This document shows positions 1 to 7,194 of a stretch of 11,987 nucleotides of DNA, piece by piece. The notes beneath the pieces were generated by a model. It did not search any database. It was not told the DNA's origin and saw nothing but the letters and a program-made list of their open reading frames with translations. The stretch lies in assembly GCA_027604665.1 (NCBI GenBank), contig JADGIZ010000546.1, positions 1 to 11,987 of the forward strand. Reading direction: 5' to 3'. Position numbers and translations under genes: made by a program. Source of the stretch: Polyrhizophydium stewartii. Taxonomy: Eukaryota > Chytridiomycota > Chytridiomycetes > Rhizophydiales. Each line of letters opens with the position of its first letter. The first letter of the stretch is position 1.

Positions 1-1
1 C

Positions 2-1126
2 GTCATTCAGCAAGCCATTCTCATCCAGCTTGTGTTCTTTGGCGGCGTCGGCCGCGCTGCCGCCCGTGTGCGGCGGCGGCGTGCCGAGTACCAGCAACGA
101 GCGATGAGGCAGCAGCAGCGTCTCGCAGGCACCGCTCCTGTCCCATCATCAAACCAAGCTGCCACGGCACCCATCAGATACCGATCGCCTTTGGCGCAAG
201 ATCGGCCCACCTATGTCAGCCGCGACAACCCGTTTGTTGTCGGCATCGAGGATATCGAAAGCGCAGACATGTATTCAGATGCGTTACTCGGCATCGACGC
301 TCCGCCTGCGTCAGGCGTCGTCACCGTGCACGATCCAGGCTTGCCCAACCAAGTGGTGGCAGCCGCACATCGTCACACTGCTGGCGTTGACGCCGTGACG
401 ACGATCCAAGGCTCGCCGTCAGAACGCATCACGCGTAGGCTCTCACTGGCATTCAGACTGAGCTTTCTCGCATCCGCTCTACTCAGCATCGGTTTGTTCG
501 TCATCGGCTTTGGCGCTTACATGGGTGCGGTCGTTGCCTCGCTGAAAGGATACTCGTACACACTCGGCAACCTTCCATACTATACTTCGGACCTTGGCAT
601 CGTCGGGTTCCAGATTGTGTCGATGTGGATGATCCTGATGGTGCGACAGGCGTTGTGGATTGCATCGAGGTCGCGCGATCCGCCAGAGCGGGCCGTCCCG
701 CAGCAGCAGCCATTTCAGCAACTGCAGCCGGCGCAGATCTCGGTCGACTTGCAGATTCGACAGCCGCCTCTGATCCCGCCGCCGCCACGGCTGGACGCCC
801 GGCTGCCCGGTGCAGCGACTCGCCCTGTTGCCGCAGATCACTCTGGCGAGCCGTCTTCTGTGCCGGAGGGCAGCGCGCCGCCGGCAGCTGGATCCGCCGA
901 CGACTCAGTGCAGTCGGCGCGGTCGCCTGCAAGAGTGTTGGCTGCCACGTTCGACTCGCTGGATGCATCGCGCTCGGCGGACATGCGGCTGTCTGCGCTC
1001 GACAGCGAAGCAGCGGCTCCTGGCGGGCCGCGTCGCATTGGCGTGTGGAGCGGCGTGGTCGGCCACAGTGTCGACATGCGCAGCGATGCGTCCAACTGGC
1101 GCTCGCAAGGGCCGGGTCTGTGGTAG
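2..1126 (+). CDS. C-terminal part of a multi-pass membrane protein (5' end outside window)
   Basis: The reading frame is open from the left edge to the TAG at 1124-1126, giving 374 residues without a start, so this is a 3' fragment. The first residues are hydrophobic (IQQAILIQLVFFGG) and run into an Arg-rich stretch, as at the cytosolic end of a membrane helix. About 115 polar residues follow. Then come two clear hydrophobic segments, encoded near 450-540 (LSFLASALLSIGLFVIGFG) and near 590-660 (LGIVGFQIVSMWMILMV). They are joined by a short loop with YSYTLGNLPYY. The last 145 or so residues are Pro/Ala/Ser/Gln-rich and look disordered. The layout would suit helices 5-7 of a seven-helix receptor with a long third cytoplasmic loop and a tail, but I recognise no family motif and the first helix is incomplete. 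No intron is needed in the part seen. The reading frame is well supported; the function is unknown. Confidence 0.7.
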   Translation, partial: VIQQAILIQLVFFGGVGRAAARVRRRRAEYQQRAMRQQQRLAGTAPVPSSNQAATAPIRYRSPLAQDRPTYVSRDNPFVVGIEDIESADMYSDALLGIDAPPASGVVTVHDPGLPNQVVAAAHRHTAGVDAVTTIQGSPSERITRRLSLAFRLSFLASALLSIGLFVIGFGAYMGAVVASLKGYSYTLGNLPYYTSDLGIVGFQIVSMWMILMVRQALWIASRSRDPPERAVPQQQPFQQLQPAQISVDLQIRQPPLIPPPPRLDARLPGAATRPVAADHSGEPSSVPEGSAPPAAGSADDSVQSARSPARVLAATFDSLDASRSADMRLSALDSEAAAPGGPRRIGVWSGVVGHSVDMRSDASNWRSQGPGLW

Positions 1127-1322
1127 ATTGTGGTGCAGCTGCGATGGCTGCAGTGCGCGCGGCTGCACGCTCGCAAATGAAGCAGTTGGATGTGTTGCTG
1201 GGGATGCCGCACCAGCAGCGTTGGAGTCGTCGCATGTGCCGCTCGTGACGGTGCAGCGGCTTGCCATTCTCGACGCTCATGAGATCATGGTAACTTTGCC
1301 GACAACTAACAAACCAAGCGAC
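1127..1322 (+). other. Intergenic gap between membrane-protein gene and G-patch gene
   Basis: These 196 bp must hold the 3' end of the upstream gene and the promoter and leader of the G-patch gene. There is no obvious TATA box or AATAAA signal. The local base mix shifts to A/C-rich just before the start (GACAACTAACAAACCAAGCG), which looks like a 5' leader. A second ATG at 1287 is in frame with the downstream gene and would add 12 residues. Confidence 0.5.
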
Positions 1323-2433
1323 ATGGACACGCCGCGGCCAGGGCTGGGCGGCCACGACACGGCGGGCGGAGACGCCATCGACGATGACCTTGACCTCCTG
1401 CTCTACGACGAGCACTTCCGCGAGCCGCGTCGCCTCGGCGGCGACGGCGCGGGCGACAGCGGCGTCAGCTTCCCCGACGACGACGACCGAGGCGCGGACG
1501 GCTTCGAGCCCGCGTTTGAGCAGTCGAGCCTGGCGGTGCCCATCCCGCCCACGAACAAGGGCTTCCAGCTACTCGTAAAGATGGGTTGGAGCGCCGGCCG
1601 TGGGCTCGGCGTTGCCGAAGACGGTGCGCACGAAGCCCGCCAGGCGTCGCTGCGCCAGAGTCGAGAGTTGACGCTGGTCCCTGGCAGGTCCGGTCGAGCC
1701 GGTGCCTGTGACGAGCAAGGACGACACGCTGGGCCTGGGCAAGGCCGAGCAGATGCGGCTGTTCCACGCCGCCTCGACGGCGATGCGGCGCACGACCGAA
1801 GCCGAGAAGATCGCCGGCGAGACGGCCGAGCAACGAGCCGAGCGCGAGGTGGGTGTGGAGAGCGAACCCGAGCCGCGACACTGCCCTGCCGAGTTGATTG
1901 CCACCCGAGCGGCGGCGGCCTCCAGGCCCGTGTGCAGCGCGCCGATGCCGTGCGCGACGAGATCAAGACCGTCCAGGCGGCGTTCTATTGCGAGCTGTGC
2001 GTCAAGCAGTATGCCCGCATCGGCGAGTACGATGCGCATCTGTCGTCGTACGATCACCACCACCGCAAGGTGCGTTTGTGAGATCGCTCTGCCTCTGTCA
2101 TGGAGCACTTGCGGCTCGACTCGCTAGATGCGCTGACAGGCGCTGCAGCGGTTCAAGGAGATGCAGGAGGCGTCCAAGCGGGGGATGCTGCTGGGACAGC
2201 GCAAGGCCGACAGCCAGGCCAAGGATCGCATGCGTGAAGAGCGCGAACTGCAGCGCATGCAGGCCGCGATGCAGGCGCGAGCGCAGCAGGCTGCTCCAAG
2301 TGCATCTGAGCCTGCAGCAGACACAGATGCGCCGGCGCCAGAGGCCACCAAGCCCAAGGCGCCGATGGCATTTGCCTTTGGCGCCAAGAAGGCTGTGGGC
2401 GGCGGCATGCGCTTCTCGCTCAAAAAGAAGTGA
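1323..2433 (+). CDS. GPATCH8: G-patch and C2H2 zinc-finger protein, GPATCH8-like
   Basis: Probable RNA-processing factor; G-patch domains activate DEAH-box helicases or bind RNA in spliceosomal and ribosome-assembly complexes. Exons are 1323-1623, 1688-1848, 1926-2069 and 2149-2433 (891 nt, 296 aa), with introns of 64, 77 and 79 nt. Residues 1-75 are acidic. A G-patch lies at about 76-120: KGFQLLVKMGW, GRGLG, then PVPVTSKDDTLGLGK, completed only when the first intron is removed. A long helical segment follows. Residues 174-200 form a U1-type zinc finger (FYCELCVKQY, then EYDAHLSSYDHHH) with C176, C179, H192 and H198, spacing C-x2-C-x12-H-x5-H. The tail is charged and helical and ends in FAFGAKK and FSLKKK. 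This order, the finger sequence and the FAFGAKK-like motif match the N-terminal part of animal GPATCH8 as known, though animal proteins are far longer. The third acceptor of intron 2 could be 1925 or 1937; both keep frame. The start at 1323 is preferred for context, but the in-frame ATG at 1287 is possible. Exact orthology is inferred. Confidence 0.85.
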
Positions 2434-2501
2434 CCTGTCGCATTCCGCGAGCGTCGTTGTGGCGGGAGAGAGCCTTCCGGCAGCTTTCCCGACGTCGTGC
2501 C
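2434..2501 (+). other. 68-bp gap between G-patch gene and VPS51
   Basis: Only 68 bp separate the TGA of the G-patch gene from the VPS51 start codon. No TATA box or poly(A) signal is evident. The G-patch 3' UTR and the VPS51 promoter or 5' UTR must therefore share or overlap this stretch. Confidence 0.6.
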
Positions 2502-5500
2502 ATGTCAACGCCGTCGACGCCGGGACCGCGCACGTCGTCGCTGCTGTCGTCGGCGTCCTCGCGGCTGCCGCCGTCGCTGCCGCTGTCTCCCGGCGGCCGG
2601 TCCCCGTCGCTCAACATGTCCGACATCCGCTCGGTCGACTCGGCGAGCCCCCTGGGCGGCAGCACCGACCTCACGACGCCGCGGCCCGCGCGCCGCCGCC
2701 GCGACCTGCTCAAGGACTACTACGGCCTGGCGGACGACTCGACAGCGACGCAGGGCTCCGAGAACAGCGGCTTTGGCAGCGAGGCGGGCAGCCAGATGCT
2801 CACGGACTCGGCGTCGATGCTGCCCCCGCGCTCTCGCGACTTGTACCCCCGCCGCGCCGACCCGATCGACATTGGTGCGTCCGCGGGACGGCCGAAGCCG
2901 TGTTTGGTGGCGGCCGCCACCACCTGTCCGGGCTGACCCGCCGCCCGTGCGCGACCCAGACGCCGAGTCGTACCATGCCGAGCTGGCGTTCAACAAGATG
3001 ACCAAGGAGATGACACTGCCCGAGCTGATCCGCAAGGACAACCAGCTCATTACAGGTGCGTGTACTGCCCGCTTGGTGCCGGACGATGCCTGCTGAGCCT
3101 AAAACGCCTTGGGCAGAGATCAAGGACCTGGACGGCAGCATGAAGACGCTCGTCTACGAAAACTACAGCAAGTTTATCGCTGCCACGACCACGATCCGCA
3201 AGGTGCCTGTCGCCACGGCGCACGGCCCCGCTTGGGCGGTGTTTGAGGCCTGCTTGCTGTTTGCTGACTGGTTTGTGTGCCGCAGATGAAAACAAACGCT
3301 GAGGAAATGGAGTCGCAGATCTCGCTGCTCGAGAAGAAGATCACGGCCATCACGTCATCGGCTGAAGGCGTCCACTCGGCGCTCGCCTCGCACCGCGCAA
3401 AGATCCATCAGCTCAGCGGCGTCCACAACCTCATCAAAAAGGTTGGGCTGCGCACACGAAATGCTCATCCAGCCACTGCTGCAGACCCGCATCGCTGACC
3501 CGCGCTGCGACGGAACAGCTCAACTTTCTGTTTGAGCTGCCGACCAAGCTGTCCGAATGCACCAAGAAGAAGCAGTACGCACAGGCGGTCCTGTTCTACT
3601 CCAAGACGAGCGCACTTCTGTCGCACTATCGCCACGTGCCCATCTTCAAGCAGATCGAGGACGAGTGTGCGTCGATTATGCTCGACGTTGGCCGGCGTGT
3701 GCGAGACAAGATGATTTCTGAAAAGGTGTGCGGGGAGGCCGGTGGACCGCATTTGTTTGGAGGCGGCCGCGCTGACAGCAGAGCCGTGGCGTATCGCTGT
3801 GCAGACGCCGGTGCGGCAAATCTCCGAGAGCGTCGGCCTGATGCTCGGCCTCGGAAGCATGCCGCCGCTTGAGCTGGCCAAGGAATACGTATACCGGTAC
3901 GTCGTTAGACGATCAGCCCTGTCTGGATGCGCCGTCTTGTGCTGGTCACCTCACACTCTTTCGCGGCTGCAGAGTCTCGATCCAGATGAACAAGCTGTTG
4001 CAAACCGAATCGACGGCGCTGCTTGCGATGGCCAAGACAATCGAGGCGCCGCCCTCGCAGGCTCTGATGCCGACAACGCCCGTGTCCCTCGAGGCTCCTG
4101 GCAAAGCCTCGACAACAAGCGACCTATCCGCGCCGTCGGCCGCCAGCTCTGCCCGACCAAGCTCCGCATCTGGACTCGCTGCGGCGTCGGTATCATCGGC
4201 CACACTTAGCGTCTCGCGCGACGGACCATCCATTTCCGTCTCGTCCCCAAAAGCCGCCGATGGAGCGCAGCAAGAGAGCCTCGCGATTGTCGACCACGTT
4301 GCCCAGTTCAACAAGACGTTCCTCTCGGAGCTCGGCGCGTTTGTGGACTGTTTCGACGCCTACTTTTTGCGCCAGCGCGAGGCGTCGGTGATGACGCCCT
4401 CGTCGTTCACCGACATTGACACGCTCAAGTCGAATCTCTTTGCCAAGAACATGTCGGCAGAGGTGAGCTGCAAGGGTCTGTCGGCATTCTCGAATTGGCG
4501 TCTCGACCCGCTTACAAACGGCTGATTGCAGGACCGCGAGGCATCGCGCGCCGAGCTCATGCGCTTTGTCAAGGACATGGAAGAAAAGTACTTTGCGCTC
4601 ATCGAGAAGCTGCTCCAGCTGCCGGTGCGTATTGTCGCACGCGTTGATAGGTTGCATTTGTGGTTTGCGTCGTGCTCACGCTGCATCCGCCTTTACCGTG
4701 CTATCCAGGACGACATATCGCGCGTTTCGCCGGCGCTTTACGTGCGCACGCTGCAAGTTATTTGCGAGGACATTTCGACGACGCAGACGCTGCGCAGCCT
4801 GACCAAGATGGACCAGCGCGTGGCGGACATGTCCGTGTCGATTCTGAACAAGATCATCTCGGGCGTGTTTGCCAAGGTGCGCCAGGAGTTTTCGAGTGAG
4901 TCAGAGTCGCTTAGCCTGCGAGCTTGCTGCATGCCTGAAGAAGCGACCATCTAGCGTGCTGATGGTGCTGGCGATATTCCCGTGCAGCGAGGTGGCGGGA
5001 AATTCGCATCGACCCGGCTCTGGATGTCTTTACCGTCGTGCGCCAGTTGACCGGGTGGATCAAGGAGACGCTGATTGCGCACGCGTTGCCGATCCTTGAA
5101 GTGAGTGCACACACGTATTCGCGACGCTGCTCGGCGCGGGCTGACACTGGCGTGCGCAGAACTTTATTCAACCCGAAGCAACGCAGCAGATTGGGAGCAA
5201 CGTGGACGCGATGGTGTCGCGCATCCGCGATACGATGCTAGCCTTCTGGACCGACCTCGGCAACGACATGCTTGTGGGTGTTGAATCTGGAGAACCGATG
5301 CTTGGGATCGCGAGCTGACCCCACGCGAACACGACGCACGCTGCAGAATGCGACGCACGATTCGACGACTTGCACGCCGCAGCACATCCTGATTCTCGCG
5401 CGCCTGGCGGTGCTGTGGTCCAAGGGCTCTGTCGAATCGGTATTCTCGATGTACTCTGAGCGCATCTTGTCGACGAGCACGCGCGGGTCGATGGACTCGT

Positions 5501-6945
5501 ACTACGCGCCGTCGCATGGGTCGTCGGCGTCGGCTTCGACCGTGGGCCAGCGCGACCGTGCGCGTGCGACGCCAACGATCGCCCCCGAGACGGACCTCAT
5601 GGCCAAGGCGCAGGACACGGCCGCCGCGTACCGGGTCACGGCGCAGCGGCTGCTGACGCGGTACGCTGAACTCTGCGTCGCGGGCATCACGTGCCGCATC
5701 CACGAGTACGCCGCCGGGCTCGAGCAGATCTCGGACGGCGGCGCGGCGCAGCAGGTGCAGCAGGTGTCCCAGGTCTGGATCGACCTTGCTGCGCTGTTCG
5801 AGAGCGTGCAAGCGGACCTGCGGCGCAGCATCGACGAGGATCCGGCGCTCGACCCGCGGCGTCGCTCGAGTGAGCCAGCGCAACGGATCGCAGATGCGGT
5901 TGATGCCGTGCGCCAGTGTCGGCTGACCGATGCATGCACGCAGTGGACGGGCTCAAGCGCAACAAGAGCATCACGCCGGGCATGCGTCCGTCGGGGTCGG
6001 CCATGATGGGCAGCGGCTCCAACAGCGCGCTGGCGGCGGGCGGCGGAGGCAGCGCCAGCGCGCTTGCGCGGCACGCCACGATGAGGCACGGGCCGACGGG
6101 ATCGGGCATGCTTGCGCAGGGCACGGGCAGCGGCGGCGGCAGCACGGGCACGAGCACGCCGTCGGGGCTGTCGCTGCGGCCCGCCGGCGCGTCGGGGATG
6201 CGCTACTCGCCGTCGTCGCAGCTCGGCCCGCATGCCGCTGCTCAGCGGCTGGCGCCCGAGCGCTTCGACTCGCTGCTCAACGACATTGACAAGCTCTTTG
6301 AGGAGCGCATCGAGTACCTGCCTGCGCTCGTCGACCTCAACCGCGCGGCCGTGCTCAATGTGATTGCCAAGATGGCCATCAAGGTGCGTGCCTGCGTGCC
6401 CCACCCCACTCCGCCCTGCCCCTGGCTGCGATGGACCCTGGCCCAGCCCGACCCTGGCCCCACACTCCGCGGGGGGCGGAGAAGCTGTCACGCGGCGGAG
6501 CGACACTGTGCGACCGGACAGCCCCCCGTCAGCTGACACTTGTGGTTGCCAGTGCATGATCGAGAGCATCCGCATGATTGTCCTCAACACAACGGCGCTG
6601 CAGCAAGTCCAGGTCGACGCGGCGTTTATTCGCGCGCAGTTTGCGACGTATGTCACGGACGAGCGGCTGCTTGCCTCGCTTCTCGACACGAGCATGCACA
6701 GCGCGCAGCAGCGCTGTGTCGACCCGCTGGCACTCCTTGACAGCCTGGTGCGTGGGGGGTTATTGTTTGTGTGTGGCGGCGGCGGCGGAGGCAGCGGCGG
6801 CGGAGGCAGCGGCCTGTCGCACAGGCCCAGATCGCGCCGGCTTGATGCGCCGCCGTGTGGGAGGGAGTGCGTGTGAAGCAGCTGGCGGGGGCTGACGCTT
6901 GCGGCGCAGACGGTCGACCGCATCGTCAGCGTGTTTGCGAGGTGA
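2502..6945 (+). CDS. VPS51: Vacuolar protein sorting-associated protein 51, GARP/EARP subunit
   Basis: VPS51 is a subunit of the GARP tether (with VPS52, VPS53, VPS54), which captures endosome-derived vesicles at the trans-Golgi network; the related EARP complex acts on recycling endosomes. Exons: 2502-2874, 2960-3055, 3117-3202, 3286-3441, 3519-3725, 3805-3896, 3973-4462, 4532-4624, 4709-4895, 4988-5100, 5160-5273, 5347-5869, 5944-6383, 6553-6747, 6910-6945. They total 3201 nt and 1066 aa, and every junction keeps frame. Residues 1-65 are Ser/Pro-rich. RRRRDLLKDYYGL (about 64-76) matches the N-terminal LYYGL segment of the family. The Vps51 core at about 143-215 has LDGSMKTLVYENYSKFI and AATTTIRKMK, then a coiled coil and LNFLFELPTKL. 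The C-terminal part has RFDSLLNDIDKLFEERIEY and LQQVQVDAAFI, as in human VPS51. Ser/Ala-rich (about 355-437) and Gly/Ser-rich (about 850-940) inserts explain the length above the roughly 780 aa human protein. The last exon encodes only 11 residues plus TGA. Identity is very secure; exon 6 borders are the least certain. Confidence 0.93.
4625..4708 (+). other. VPS51 intron 8, stop-free and a multiple of three
   Basis: This 84-nt intron has a GTGCGT donor and a CCAG acceptor. It contains no stop in the gene's frame, so retention would insert 28 residues (starting VRIVARVDRL) and leave the rest of the protein intact. Removal joins EKLLQLP to DDISRVSPALY, which fits the family better. All other placed introns either shift the frame or contain an in-frame stop. 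Confidence 0.75.
6748..6909 (+). other. VPS51 last intron with GGC/GGA repeat
   Basis: This is a 162-nt intron with GTGCGT donor, CTGAC at about 6892 and GCAG acceptor, longer than most introns here. A GGC/GGA-rich block lies near 6775-6812. Reading through instead of splicing stays open until a TGA at 6874-6876. That would replace the final TVDRIVSVFAR with a Gly/Ser-rich tail of about 42 residues. The spliced form resembles the end of other VPS51 proteins and is preferred. Confidence 0.75.
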
Positions 6946-7194
6946 CAGGCGGCGGCAGAGCGGGCGGAGCGAGGTTGGAGCGAGTAAAGGCGACGGCTGC
7001 TGCCAAGGCCGCCCGCGCACCTGCGTCCCCGCGTCCCACGAGCCCGCTGCGGCTCGGGAGAGGGGGCGCTGCGTGCCCTTACAGCTGTCTGCCCGGGCCC
7101 AGAGCGCTCGCATCGGCGAGCGCGGCCCGCAGGCACGGCGGCCGGGTTGGCATGCGCATGATCTCCGCCCGCCCGCTTTCCTCAGATCTGAAGC
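6946..7194 (+). other. Intergenic gap VPS51 to DGAT2 homologue
   Basis: These 249 bp are very GC-rich and hold the end of VPS51 and the start region of the acyltransferase gene. I see no TATA box, poly(A) signal or RNA gene. A pyrimidine-rich run ending in TTTCCTCAG at about 7176-7185, ten bases before the ATG, resembles a 3' splice site, so a 5' UTR intron is possible but not shown. Confidence 0.4.

Noticed and set aside
1688..1848. Frameshift or pseudogene in the G-patch gene, because the frame changes after GVAED
   Set aside because: A 64-nt GT...AG intron (1624-1687) restores a normal G-patch sequence, and the later frame changes also fall at good splice sites.
2502..3725. COG3 or another Golgi tether as identity for the large gene
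   Set aside because: The LDGSMKTLVYENY block, the LKDYYGL segment and the C-terminal LQQVQVD block fit VPS51 rather than COG subunits.
5502..7136. Long antisense open frame of 544 codons
   Set aside because: It lies opposite VPS51 exons 12-15 and crosses intron and intergenic sequence. It is Arg/Ala/Pro-rich with no family motif, as expected for chance frames in GC-rich DNA.
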